In this document: positions 31,908-40,076 of the stretch, piece after piece
How the letters are laid out: every line of letters begins with the position of its first letter
Position numbering within the stretch: position 1 is the stretch's first letter
Notes under the pieces: generated by a model
Seen by the model: the letters and a program-made list of their open reading frames with translations, nothing else
Told to the model about the DNA's origin: nothing
The model's database searches: none
Source: an uncultured bacterium
GTDB taxonomy: Bacteria > Actinomycetota > Coriobacteriia > Coriobacteriales > Coriobacteriaceae
NCBI GenBank assembly: GCA_905215385.1
Contig: CAJMPY010000010.1
Span: 21,262-85,261, forward strand
Length of the DNA: 64,000 bases
Direction of reading: 5' to 3'
Translations under genes and position numbers: made by a program

Positions 31908-33296
31908 CTACTTGTGGAGCGCGGCCAGGGCAGGCTCGCCCGGCGCGGGAGCCTCCAGGTCAGAGACCTTCACAATGCCGTTCTCGTCGGAGAAGGCACG
32001 ATAGATGGTCTGAATCGCCAGGTCGAAGTCCTTCTCCTCGACGCCGATAATGATGTTGATCTCGTCGCAGCTCTGCGAAATCATACGCACGCTCACGCCC
32101 GCCTGGCCAAGCATGCCAAACAGGTGACCAGAGATGCCGGCACGACCGCGCAGGTTGCGGCCAACGGTCGCGATAAGCGCCAGGCCCTCGACGACCTCAA
32201 TCTCGAGCGGCTCGACCTCCTGCTGAATGTCGCCCACAAGCGAGTACAGCGAATCGTGCACATCCTGCTCCTGCACCACGGCGCCAAAGCGGTCGACACC
32301 GGTGGGCATGTGCTCGACGGAAACGTCATAGCGCTCGAAGACCGAAAGCGCACGACGCATAAAGCCAACGCGGGGCTTGGTGCGGTCGCGGGCGACGTTG
32401 ATGGCGACAAAACCGCGCTTGCCGGTCACGCCGGTAATGATGGGCTCCGCCTCGCCCTCATCAGCCGTCTCGCTAATGATGGTGCCGGGGTCCTGCGGCG
32501 CATTGGTGTTCTTGATGACCAGCGGAATACCCGCCTCACGCACAGGGAACACGGCCTCCTCGTGCAGGACGCTTGCGCCCATGTACGAAAGCTCACGCAG
32601 CTCCTCGTAGGTAACGCGGGCGATGGGCTGAGCCTCGGGAACAATGCGCGGATCGGCAGAATAGAAGCCCGAGACGTCGGTCCAATTCTCGTACAGGTCG
32701 GCGCCTAGGCACTTGGCCAGGATCGAGCCGGAAATATCGCCGCCACCACGGTCGAGCAGCTTGATCTGGCCCTCACGCGTCGCGCCGTAGAAACCGGGCA
32801 TAACAAAGCCGCCCTGCTGACCGTACTCCTGCACCAGCTCGGAGGTGCGATTCATGCTGAGCGTACCGTCGTGATGGAACGCCACAACCGTCGCGGCGTC
32901 CAGGAACGGCAGGCCCAGGTACTCGGCCATCAGGCGAGCGGTGAAGTACTCGCCGCGGCTCACGAGCTCCTCAGTAGAGTAGCCACCGGAGCGGGCGCGC
33001 TCGGCAAAGGCCGCGAACTCCTCACGGATGGGATAGGTGAGCTCCAGCTCGTCAGCGATATCAAAATAGCGCTGGCCAATGTCCTCGAGCAGCTCCTCAC
33101 ACGACACGTGGTACTTGACGTGCGCGTTGACCAAGTAGAGCAGGTCGGTCACCTTGGTGTCGCCCTTAAAGCGGCGACCGCAGGCAGAAACCACCACAAA
33201 ACGGCGGGCAGGGTCGGCGTCGACAATGGCCTTGATCTTCTTGAAGTGTTCGGCGTCGGCGACCGACGAGCCGCCAAACTTGGCAATCTTAATCAT
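31908..33296 (-). CDS. lysC: Aspartate kinase
   Basis: A 462-residue monofunctional aspartokinase, first step of the aspartate family. The N-terminal kinase domain has IAKFGGSSVADAEHF, VVVSACG and the FYGATREGQIKLLDRGGGDISGSILAKCLGAD catalytic stretch, followed by WTDVSGFYSADPRIV. Two C-terminal ACT domains (GVTGKRGFVAINVARDRTKP; LALIATVGRNLRGRAGISGHLFGMLGQAGVSVRMISQ) would bind the feedback amino acid. Which amino acid inhibits it cannot be read. It is divergent from thrC with about 104 bp between starts, so the two promoters share one control region. Confidence 0.95.
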   Translation of the reverse strand: MIKIAKFGGSSVADAEHFKKIKAIVDADPARRFVVVSACGRRFKGDTKVTDLLYLVNAHVKYHVSCEELLEDIGQRYFDIADELELTYPIREEFAAFAERARSGGYSTEELVSRGEYFTARLMAEYLGLPFLDAATVVAFHHDGTLSMNRTSELVQEYGQQGGFVMPGFYGATREGQIKLLDRGGGDISGSILAKCLGADLYENWTDVSGFYSADPRIVPEAQPIARVTYEELRELSYMGASVLHEEAVFPVREAGIPLVIKNTNAPQDPGTIISETADEGEAEPIITGVTGKRGFVAINVARDRTKPRVGFMRRALSVFERYDVSVEHMPTGVDRFGAVVQEQDVHDSLYSLVGDIQQEVEPLEIEVVEGLALIATVGRNLRGRAGISGHLFGMLGQAGVSVRMISQSCDEINIIIGVEEKDFDLAIQTIYRAFSDENGIVKVSDLEAPAPGEPALAALHK

Positions 33297-33400
33297 GGGC
33301 TTGAGGTTACCTTTCTAAAAAGCCTCTGCGAACCTACTTTGTGCGCTCTGATACCATGGTTTCACCGATTGGGACCAAGGCATCCGAGGAGCAGTGTTAT

Positions 33401-34918
33401 ATGGGAACTTATCATAGTACACGAGGACGCACTTTATCGTGCTCAAGTAAGGTGGCAATCCGTACCGGCATCGCTCCCGACGGGGGTTTGTTTGTCTCGG
33501 ACGAGCTCGGCACCCAGCAGGTCGATATCAGCTCGCTTGCAGATAAATCGTACTTTGAAATCGCTCAAGATGTGTTGGGAATGTTACTGAATGATTACAC
33601 GACCGAAGAAATTTCGGCGTGTGTCGACGAAGCATACCGCGGCACGTTCGCGAGCGAAGAGGTTACGCCGCTCGTCAAACTCGATGCCGCACCGGGCGCC
33701 GACGCCCCTCAGACCTATGTGATGGAGCTCTTTGGCGGCCCCACGAGTGCCTTTAAGGACGTCGCCCTGCAGATGCTCCCCCGCTTGATGGCCCGCACTT
33801 CCGCCAAGGACGGCGGCGCCGAGCGCATCATGATCGTCACCGCCACGTCGGGCGACACCGGCAAGGCCGCACTCGCTGGTTTTGCCGACGCTCCGGGCAC
33901 GGGCATCACCGTCTTCTATCCCGAGGGCAAGGTCAGCCGCGTGCAGAATCTGCAGATGTCCACCCAGGAGGGCGATAACGTCGCCGTCTGCGGCATTCGC
34001 GGCAACTTCGACGATGCCCAGAGTGCCGTCAAGCGCATCTTTGCCGATAAGGAACTTGCCGAGCGTCTGGAGGCCGCCGGCACGGTACTTTCCAGCGCCA
34101 ACTCCATCAACGTCGGCCGCCTGGTGCCGCAGGTCGTCTACTACTTTGCCGCCTATGCGCAGCTGCTGCGTGCCGGCGCCATCAAGGCCGGCGACGCCGT
34201 GGAGTTCTGCGTACCGACCGGCAACTTTGGCGATATCCTGGCCGGCTACTATGCCAAGCGCATGGGCCTGCCCGTTGCCAAGCTCGTCGTGGCGAGCGAT
34301 AAGAACAACGTGCTTGCCGACTTCCTGACCACCGGCGTCTACGACCGCAACCGTCCGTTCTTTACGACCATCTCGCCGTCGATGGACATTCTCATCAGCT
34401 CCAACCTGGAGCGCATGCTGTACTTCCTGTCCGACGGCGACTGCGAGCTCGTTGCCGGCCTTATGGAGCAGCTGGCACAGACTGGTCGCTACGAGGTTCC
34501 CGCCGACCTGCTGGCAAAGATTCAGAGCGTCTTTGGCTGCGGTTGGGCCAGCGAGGACGAGGTCCGCGCTGCCATCAAGAGCTGCTGGGATGCGAACGGC
34601 TACGTGATTGACCCGCACACCGCTTGCGGCTATCACGTCTTTGAGCAGGTCGCTCCCGCCGAGGGCGCCAAGGCCCGCGTGCTGCTTTCGACCGCCAGCC
34701 CCTACAAGTTCCCGCGCGCCTGCTGCGACGCCCTGGGGCTCAACGTTCCCGAGGACGACTTTGAGGCCATGCGCGTGCTCGAGCAGGCAACCAACACGGT
34801 CGCCCCGACCCAGCTCGCCGAACTCGAATCCAAACCCGTCCGCTTCGAAGACGTCTGCGACGTCGATGAGATGGACAGTTACGTCGAGTCTGCAGCAAAA
34901 AAGATGACTACCAACTAA
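33401..34918 (+). CDS. thrC: Threonine synthase
   Basis: A 505-residue PLP enzyme that converts O-phosphohomoserine to threonine. The N-terminus MGTYHSTRGR is typical of the long (yeast/E. coli-like) threonine synthases. The PLP lysine is Lys119 in GGPTSAFKDVALQM, the phosphate-binding loop is ATSGDTGKAALAGF, and FCVPTGNFGDILAGYYAKRMGLP and TISPSMDILISSNLERMLY follow. ATG 33401 has GAGGAG about nine bases upstream; a 20-codon extension upstream is unlikely. A terminator and then nested palindrome N3 separate it from thrB. Confidence 0.95.
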   Translation: MGTYHSTRGRTLSCSSKVAIRTGIAPDGGLFVSDELGTQQVDISSLADKSYFEIAQDVLGMLLNDYTTEEISACVDEAYRGTFASEEVTPLVKLDAAPGADAPQTYVMELFGGPTSAFKDVALQMLPRLMARTSAKDGGAERIMIVTATSGDTGKAALAGFADAPGTGITVFYPEGKVSRVQNLQMSTQEGDNVAVCGIRGNFDDAQSAVKRIFADKELAERLEAAGTVLSSANSINVGRLVPQVVYYFAAYAQLLRAGAIKAGDAVEFCVPTGNFGDILAGYYAKRMGLPVAKLVVASDKNNVLADFLTTGVYDRNRPFFTTISPSMDILISSNLERMLYFLSDGDCELVAGLMEQLAQTGRYEVPADLLAKIQSVFGCGWASEDEVRAAIKSCWDANGYVIDPHTACGYHVFEQVAPAEGAKARVLLSTASPYKFPRACCDALGLNVPEDDFEAMRVLEQATNTVAPTQLAELESKPVRFEDVCDVDEMDSYVESAAKKMTTN

Positions 34919-34929
34919 AAACCCCTTAT

Positions 34930-34962
34930 AAGGCGCCGGCGAAAGCCGGCGCACCTTCTTTT
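34930..34962 (+). terminator. Terminator of thrC
   Basis: GCGCCGGC-GAAA-GCCGGCGC forms a stable tetraloop hairpin followed by ACCTTCTTTT. Confidence 0.85.
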
Positions 34963-34998
34963 ATCAGATAACCCCCGGGATGATGACGAACGCGCACA

Positions 34999-35110
34999 GC
35001 GTGCCTGGCTGTTTAGTTCGTCGCGAGTTCCGCACGCAAAGGAAAGCACTTAATGTGCTTTCCGTCTTGCGCAGGACTGCCCGAGCAGCGAACTAAACAG
35101 CCAGGCACGC
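34999..35110. repeat. Nested palindrome with conserved internal loop, copy N3
   Basis: Outer arms 34999-35020 and 35089-35110 are a perfect 22-bp inverted repeat. Inner stem GGAAAGCAC / GTGCTTTCC with CGCAA / TTGCG below it. Junctions read TTCCGCACGCAA and TTGCGCAGGAC. It ends 13 bp before the thrB start and includes part of its leader. Confidence 0.88.
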
Positions 35111-35123
35111 CAGGAGGACTCAC

Positions 35124-36005
35124 ATGATCAAGATCACCGTCCCAGCAACCAGCGCCAACTTGGGCATTGGCTACGACACCCTCGGCATGGCCGTCAGCCT
35201 CTACTCACACTTCACCTTTGAGCGCGCCGACAAGCTCACCATCACGGGTTGCCCCGAGGAGTTCCAAAACGAGAACAACCTAGTCTACGTGAGCTTTGTG
35301 GATGCGCTGGCCGCATGGGGCGAGCCGGCTTTTCCCGTTGCCATCGACATTCAGACCGATGTACCCGTCGCTCGCGGCCTGGGCTCCAGCTCCACCTGCG
35401 TCGTCGCTGGCATCATGGCAGCCGCCGCGCTGACGGGCCACACCGTCGACCGCGCCGAGCTCGTCCGCACCGCCACCGAGGTCGAGGGACATCCCGACAA
35501 CGTCGCCCCCGCCATCCTGGGCGGCGCAGTCTGCTCTTTTACGCCGACCGGTTCGCTCCCCCAGTGCCTGCGCTACGAGGTGAGCGATCGCTTGCGTTTT
35601 ATTACCGTGATTCCGCCCTACGAGGTGCATACGAGCGAGGCGCGCAAGGTCGTGCCGCAGGAGATTCCGCTCCCCACCGTCGTATGGCAAATGGGCCGCA
35701 TCGCCGGCATGACGCGCGGCCTGGAGACCGGCGACCTGGATCTGATTGCCGCCGCCAATGACGACCGCATCCAAGAGCCGTATCGCCGTCGCCTGATTCC
35801 CGACTACAACGCCGTGCGCGACACCTGCCTTAACGGCGGCGCCAAGACCATCTGGATCAGTGGTTCGGGCTCGACCCTCATGGCTGTGACCGACGACACC
35901 ATCGTGGCAAAGTTCTTGCAGGTCAAGCTGCGCGAGCAGTTCCCTAAGTGTGATACGCATATTCTGACGTGCGACACCGAGGGCGCTCAAATCGAGTACC
36001 TGTAG
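35124..36005 (+). CDS. thrB: Homoserine kinase
   Basis: A 293-residue GHMP-family kinase making O-phosphohomoserine, the substrate of the adjacent threonine synthase. GHMP motif 1 is TVPATSANLGIGYDTLGMAV; motif 2, the ATP-binding loop, is VPVARGLGSSSTCVVAG; motif 3 is ISGSGSTLMAVTD. EGHPDNVAPAILGG is the conserved homoserine-kinase stretch. Length is typical. CAGGAGG precedes the ATG. Nested palindromes N3 and N4 lie on both sides. No homoserine dehydrogenase gene is in the window. Confidence 0.95.
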   Translation: MIKITVPATSANLGIGYDTLGMAVSLYSHFTFERADKLTITGCPEEFQNENNLVYVSFVDALAAWGEPAFPVAIDIQTDVPVARGLGSSSTCVVAGIMAAAALTGHTVDRAELVRTATEVEGHPDNVAPAILGGAVCSFTPTGSLPQCLRYEVSDRLRFITVIPPYEVHTSEARKVVPQEIPLPTVVWQMGRIAGMTRGLETGDLDLIAAANDDRIQEPYRRRLIPDYNAVRDTCLNGGAKTIWISGSGSTLMAVTDDTIVAKFLQVKLREQFPKCDTHILTCDTEGAQIEYL

Positions 36006-36026
36006 ACATCGCTGGTTAATCCTTTC

Positions 36027-36155
36027 GGGCCGCCCAAGGGTATCCCCTTAAAAACGTCCTCGCACTTGAGGCCCGCTTCTCCTGCTCCTTCGGAGCTACG
36101 GATAAGCGGGCCTCGTGCTGCGGAATGTTTTTAAGGGGATACCCTTGGGCGGCCC
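36027..36155. repeat. Nested palindrome with conserved internal loop, copy N4
   Basis: Outer arms 36027-36055 and 36127-36155 form a perfect 29-bp inverted repeat. Inner arms GAGGCCCGCTT / AAGCGGGCCTC. On the minus strand the junctions read TTCCGCAGCAC and GTGCGAGGAC. Lies between the convergent thrB and engB genes. Confidence 0.92.
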
Positions 36156-36262
36156 TACAGCAACGTGGTCGACGATGTCTATAGGAACCCACGCTTTGAA
36201 GGGGCGCCGGGCTGATGGTTTGGCTTTTTATTGGTGGGGCCCTTACTGGGATGGGACCCTTA

Positions 36263-36853
36263 CTAGAGGCAGGCCTCGGCGATGCGGCGTTTGAGTTCGT
36301 CGATGCCGGTGCCGGTTTGGGAGCTTGTGATGATTACGTTTTCGGCCGGGACGTTGAGCTGCTTTTTGATGGCTGCTGCCTGGCGGGCCTGCTGGGTGCG
36401 GCTGAGCTTGTCGGCTTTGGTGAGACAGACGATAAAGTTGAACTCGTTGCCCTGCAGGTAGTCGATCATGTCATGATCGAGCTTGCTGGGGTCGTGACGA
36501 ATGTCCACCAGCGAGACGACCAAGTTAAAGCTGCGCTCGGAGTCGAAAAAGTCGCCGATAAGCTCGGCCCAGCGGTCGCGCTCGGCCTTAGAACGACGGG
36601 CGAAACCATAGCCCGGCAGGTCGACGAAGTGCACGTCATCGGCCTCGAAGAAATTGATGTTGCTTGTCTTGCCCGGTGTGCTCGAAACCTTGACCAGGTT
36701 CTTGCGGCCAAAGAGCTTGTTCATAATCGACGACTTGCCCACATTGGAGCGGCCGACAAAGCTCACTTCGGGGCAGGTGGACTCGGGAATCTGCGAAACC
36801 TTGCCGTAGCTGGCGACGAACTTGGCAAGCTGGTAGTTAATGGAATCGGCCAT
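36263..36853 (-). CDS. engB: Ribosome-biogenesis GTPase EngB (YihA/YsxC)
   Basis: A 196-residue GTPase needed for large-subunit ribosome assembly. G1 is GRSNVGKSSIMN, the switch region STPGKTSNINFF contains the G2 threonine, G3 is DLPGYGFARRSK, G4 is CLTKADK, and G5 is TSSQTGTGID. The N-terminus ending PESTCPEVSFVGRSNVGKSS and the length are typical. ATG 36853 with AAGGAG nine bases upstream is preferred over the GTG two codons earlier. It lies 38 bp downstream of mtnN and is probably cotranscribed. Confidence 0.95.
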   Translation of the reverse strand: MADSINYQLAKFVASYGKVSQIPESTCPEVSFVGRSNVGKSSIMNKLFGRKNLVKVSSTPGKTSNINFFEADDVHFVDLPGYGFARRSKAERDRWAELIGDFFDSERSFNLVVSLVDIRHDPSKLDHDMIDYLQGNEFNFIVCLTKADKLSRTQQARQAAAIKKQLNVPAENVIITSSQTGTGIDELKRRIAEACL

Positions 36854-36891
36854 GGACACTCCTTGGTCGTAGGTTCTTACAAAAGAGCGCG

Positions 36892-37632
36892 CTATTGCGC
36901 GGCGGCAATGCGGCGGACGATATCGAGCGTGATGTTACTTGCGACACGCGCGTACTCGAACAGATCGAACTCTCGGTCGCAAATTGCATCGTACGCCTCG
37001 TCACAATTATCGCTGATAGCGCGCAACACCAGGCAATCGACACCATTTTTGGTTGCGACATGAGCAATCGCCGCGCCCTCCATGCCGACACAATCGGCAT
37101 GTGTCGCTTCGATAGCGTCGCTACGCATGGCGGCGCCCGTCACAAAGCGGTTACCCGTGGCAATCGTGCCGACCAAGAACTGTTTGGTGCCCTCGTTCGA
37201 AGCGACTGCATTTGTCGAAGCGTCAACGAACCCACGCTCAGCAAGCACGTCGACGGCAATATCGACCAGCGCGGGCGTCGAACCAAACTCCTCAAGCCCC
37301 GGTGCGGACTCGGCGATAAGCGCGGTATCGGTATCCAGATAGCGCAGGCGTTTGCCAATGACCACGTCGTCGATATGGAGCTTGGGGTTCAAACCGCCCG
37401 CAATGCCCGAAAACACAACAGCCTGCGGAGCATACTTGCTAATGAGGTGCTGTGTTGCAGCGGCGGCGTTCACCGTGCCCATGCCCGCCGTTGTGGCGAC
37501 AACTGTCAGGCCATCGAGCTCGCCGCTCACAACGGTCAAGCCTGCCTCCCGTGCCTCGCAAACGTCGCTCAGCTCTTCCTTAATCTGCATGATCTCTTTT
37601 TCGAGCGCACCGATAATCGCGATGGTAGCCAT
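36892..37632 (-). CDS. mtnN: 5'-methylthioadenosine/S-adenosylhomocysteine nucleosidase
   Basis: A 246-residue hydrolase that splits adenine from methylthioadenosine, S-adenosylhomocysteine or 5'-deoxyadenosine, the last being a by-product of radical SAM enzymes such as the PFL activase nearby. Landmarks: IAIIGALEKEIMQIKEEL, TTAGMGTVNAAAATQHLISKY, VFSGIAGGLNPKLHIDDVVIG, GMEGAAIAHVATKNGVDCLVLRAISDN (catalytic Glu and Asp). ATG 37632 is preferred over a TTG four codons upstream. The spacing to engB (38 bp) suggests one transcript. Confidence 0.93.
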   Translation of the reverse strand: MATIAIIGALEKEIMQIKEELSDVCEAREAGLTVVSGELDGLTVVATTAGMGTVNAAAATQHLISKYAPQAVVFSGIAGGLNPKLHIDDVVIGKRLRYLDTDTALIAESAPGLEEFGSTPALVDIAVDVLAERGFVDASTNAVASNEGTKQFLVGTIATGNRFVTGAAMRSDAIEATHADCVGMEGAAIAHVATKNGVDCLVLRAISDNCDEAYDAICDREFDLFEYARVASNITLDIVRRIAAAQ

Positions 37633-37710
37633 ACCATTCCCCAAACCTATACGAAATTCTCAACCACGGTATGGTACCAGCATTTTGTTTGACCTCGCCA
37701 AACGAACACG

Positions 37711-37932
37711 CTAAGCCAGCGTAGCGCGGGTATCATAGAGCGCCTTGGCGATGGCAGTCACAACCTCACTCGAATGGTCGCTCCATGGCATCGATGTCAT
37801 GATGCTCATGACATAGGTACGGCCATCGATGTCGATAAGGCCCGCATCGCATGTCGAATAGTAACCATCCTCGCTAATCCAGCCTGCCTTGTTGCGCACC
37901 AAAACCTGCTCGTCCGCAATGCCATCGCGCAC
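37711..37932 (-). pseudogene. C-terminal remnant of a serine hydrolase (class A beta-lactamase-like)
   Basis: Seventy-three codons read from a GTG at 37932: VRNKAGWISEDGYYSTCDAGLIDIDGRTYVMSIMTSMPWSD and a helical tail. The KAGW string with following YYSTCDAGLI resembles the KTG motif and last strands of class A beta-lactamase-fold serine hydrolases. The N-terminal domain with the SxxK serine is absent. The remnant begins right at the 27-bp ACTCATT..AATGAGT repeat (37931-37957), as if a deletion or insertion cut it there. It probably has no function. Confidence 0.7.
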
Positions 37933-37957
37933 TCATTTAAGTCTGTCCCCAATGAGT
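37931..37957. repeat. 27-bp repeat with inverted ends at a gene break
   Basis: ACTCATTTAAG..TCTGTCCCC..AATGAGT: a 7-bp inverted terminal match around a TTTAAGnnnGTCCCC core. It sits between the pflA stop and the start of the hydrolase remnant. A related core is at 55442-55462 next to another gene remnant. Confidence 0.75.
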
Positions 37958-37961
37958 GCCG

Positions 37962-38780
37962 CTAGCCGATGGCGTTTTTGAGTTCGGCGCGGCGCTTTTT
38001 CATGCCGGCCATGACGGCGTTGCGCAGCTCGGGCATGCGCGCGGTATCCATCTGGGGCACGCCCTCGAGCTTATAGGGAATCCCCAGTTGCTCGTACTTG
38101 ACGACACCCATCGTGTGATACGGCAGCATTTCCAGGCCCACCACGTTGTGCCATGGAGCGATCAGGCGACCGAGCTTCTCGCATTCCTCCGCCGTGTCGG
38201 TGATACCCGGCACCACCACATGGCGAATAACAACCTTAATCTTGCGATGGGCAAGCTCATCGCCAAACGCCAGGATGCGCGCAGGATCGCAACCGGTCAG
38301 CTTTTTATGCTCAACCGGATCGGCATGCTTGATGTCGAGCAGCACCATATCGGTCTCGTTGAGAACAGCATCGAACTTCTCCGGATGCTTGGGATCAAAT
38401 GCATAGCCACAGCTATCTAGGCAGGTATGCACACGGCCATCGGGATTGTTGTGCATTGCACGGAACAGGTCGGCCAAAAACTCGGGCTGCAGGAGCGGTT
38501 CGCCACCCGAAACGGTAATGCCGCCGCTACGGTAGAACTCATGGTTGCTCTGGAACTCGTCCATGAGATGCTCGACGGTCACCATCGTGCCGCCGTTAAC
38601 AGACCAGGTATCGGGATTGTGGCAATACGCGCAGCGCATGGGACAGCCCTGAACAAACACCACAAAGCGGATGCCGGGTCCGTCGACCGTTCCCATCGTC
38701 TCGATCGAATGCACGCGACCCAGGGCATACGCAGAGTCCTCGGGACGAGCGTCCACACCCTCAAGCGTCATTTCTGCCAT
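37962..38780 (-). CDS. pflA: Pyruvate formate-lyase activating enzyme
   Basis: A 272-residue radical SAM enzyme that abstracts hydrogen from the PFL glycine to create the glycyl radical. The cluster motif is CPMRCAYCHNPDTW (CxxxCxxC), preceded by MGTVDGPGIRFVVFVQG and followed by GGITVSGGEPLLQPEF, TCLDSCGYAF, LLDIKHADPVEHKKLTG and LPYHTMGVVKYEQLG, all typical of PflA. It acts on the split PFL encoded about 7 kb away on the same strand, so the lyase and activase are not adjacent as in many genomes. ATG 38780 is chosen over one 10 codons upstream, with AAGGTAG before it. Confidence 0.93.
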   Translation of the reverse strand: MAEMTLEGVDARPEDSAYALGRVHSIETMGTVDGPGIRFVVFVQGCPMRCAYCHNPDTWSVNGGTMVTVEHLMDEFQSNHEFYRSGGITVSGGEPLLQPEFLADLFRAMHNNPDGRVHTCLDSCGYAFDPKHPEKFDAVLNETDMVLLDIKHADPVEHKKLTGCDPARILAFGDELAHRKIKVVIRHVVVPGITDTAEECEKLGRLIAPWHNVVGLEMLPYHTMGVVKYEQLGIPYKLEGVPQMDTARMPELRNAVMAGMKKRRAELKNAIG

Positions 38781-38882
38781 TCGCGCTACCTTGCCTCTCC
38801 TTGGATGCAACCAATTAAAATGCCAGAGCCATTCTAGCCCATGCGTTTGCGTTTAAACGTCTCGGACTAGAACGGCACGTTT

Positions 38883-38913
38883 TAATCTATCCCCCATCAC
38901 CATGGCTGGGGGG
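38883..38913 (-). terminator. Terminator of degV
   Basis: On the minus strand CCCCCC..GGGGG forms a stem around AGCCATGGTGAT, followed by an A/T-rich ATAGATTAAAA. It lies 43 bp after the degV stop. Confidence 0.6.
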
Positions 38914-38955
38914 CTACGTCGAGATGTCAGGCTGGAGAACGCTCGCCTGCGGCCT

Positions 38956-39810
38956 TTACGCCTTAAGCGTGAGCACCGCGCCGAAGGCGGTCGGGCCGCA
39001 ATGGCTCGAGATGACGCCGCCAACCTGCGTCCAGGTAACGTCCTCAAAGCCCAGGTCGTGCGCATAGACTTCCATGTCGTCGCGCAGCTCCTGGGAAAGG
39101 CCCACCGAATACGCCAAGCCAATGTGCGAGTAATCAATATCGCCCTTGGCAACCATGTGGTCAATAAAGGCACGGGCGCATTTGAGCATGGAGCCGCGGA
39201 GCTTCTTGGTCGCCACGAACTTGCCACCCGTCACCTCAATGCAGGGCTTAATCTTGAGCAGATGAGCGCCCAGGAACGCGGCGTTAGACAAGCGACCGCC
39301 CGCCTTAAGGAAGGCAAGGTCGGTAGGAACAAAGCCCAGCAGCACGCGGTCCATGACGGAGTTCGTAAAAGCAAAAATCTCATCGACGGTGGCATCGGGG
39401 TGAGCCTCGATGTATTTGGCGGTCTCGACGGCAACGAGCGACTGGCCAACCGAAACAAAACGCGTGTCCATAGAGAAGACGTAGTCGCGGCCCTTAGCTG
39501 CAATCTTGGAGGACTGATGCGAGCAGGTCGTGGCCTCGGAATATGCGAGATGCAAAATGGTCGCGTCGGGCTGCTCGGCATGGATGCGGTCGTACACGTG
39601 AGCAAAATCCGCAGGCGCGCAGCCACTGGTCTTGGGCATCACGCCAAACTCGTTGCAGCGCGAATAAATCTCAAGCGGATCGATCGAGCCGTCCTCGACG
39701 GTCTCGTCACCAATCGTGACATGCATGGGCACACGCACGATGCCATAGCGTTCGCAGAGCTCCGGTGTCACATCCGAACCAGACTCAACCACGATTACGT
39801 ACTTGCCCAT
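38956..39810 (-). CDS. DegV family fatty-acid-binding protein
   Basis: A 284-residue DegV protein. In Gram-positives these bind fatty acids and can feed them to fatty acid kinase (FakB role). Landmarks: VIVVESGSDVTPELCERYGI, VPMHVTIGDETVEDG, PKTSGCAPADFAHVYDRI (TSQPS-like lipid site), IHLAYSE-type ATILHLAYSEATTCSHQSSKIAA, DTRFVSVGQSLVAVETAKYI, FLKAGGRLSNAAFLGAHLLKIKPCIEV and the end GGVISSHCGPTAFGAVL. The usual TSQPS is TSGCA here. Start is uncertain among ATG 39810, ATG 39816 and GTG 39819; 39810 best matches the family N-terminus. Confidence 0.88.
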   Translation of the reverse strand: MGKYVIVVESGSDVTPELCERYGIVRVPMHVTIGDETVEDGSIDPLEIYSRCNEFGVMPKTSGCAPADFAHVYDRIHAEQPDATILHLAYSEATTCSHQSSKIAAKGRDYVFSMDTRFVSVGQSLVAVETAKYIEAHPDATVDEIFAFTNSVMDRVLLGFVPTDLAFLKAGGRLSNAAFLGAHLLKIKPCIEVTGGKFVATKKLRGSMLKCARAFIDHMVAKGDIDYSHIGLAYSVGLSQELRDDMEVYAHDLGFEDVTWTQVGGVISSHCGPTAFGAVLTLKA

Positions 39811-39895
39811 TATCATCACGACCCATCTCGACGTTGGTTATTTATTACGCGCGCACGCCCGTCGCCCAATTGAACAACGACTCCCAAGCACCAGA

Positions 39896-39933
39896 GAGAC
39901 GCCGCCCTTCGCCACAACAAAGGACAGCGTCTC
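39896..39933 (-). terminator. Hairpin downstream of the GH32 sucrose-type hydrolase gene
   Basis: GAGACGC and GCGTCTC form the stem base, with partial pairing inside (CGCCC/GGACA region). There is no T tract. It may end the sucrose operon. Confidence 0.4.
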
Positions 39934-40076
39934 CCTGAAATACTCCGTGCTTGCATGAGATTCTACACGGTTTGGTAATGAGTGTTACTTACTCCGCAAA
40001 CGGTAGCTATATGCGATAAACGGTAGCCACCAAGAAAGCCTGTGTATCCAAAACGCCATGGTCACTCACAATGCGG

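Noticed and set aside
39998..40028. Direct repeat AAACGGTAGC at 39998 and 40018, 20 bp apart
   Set aside because: It could be an operator of degV, but no matching promoter boxes were found near it, so it was not listed as a regulatory site.
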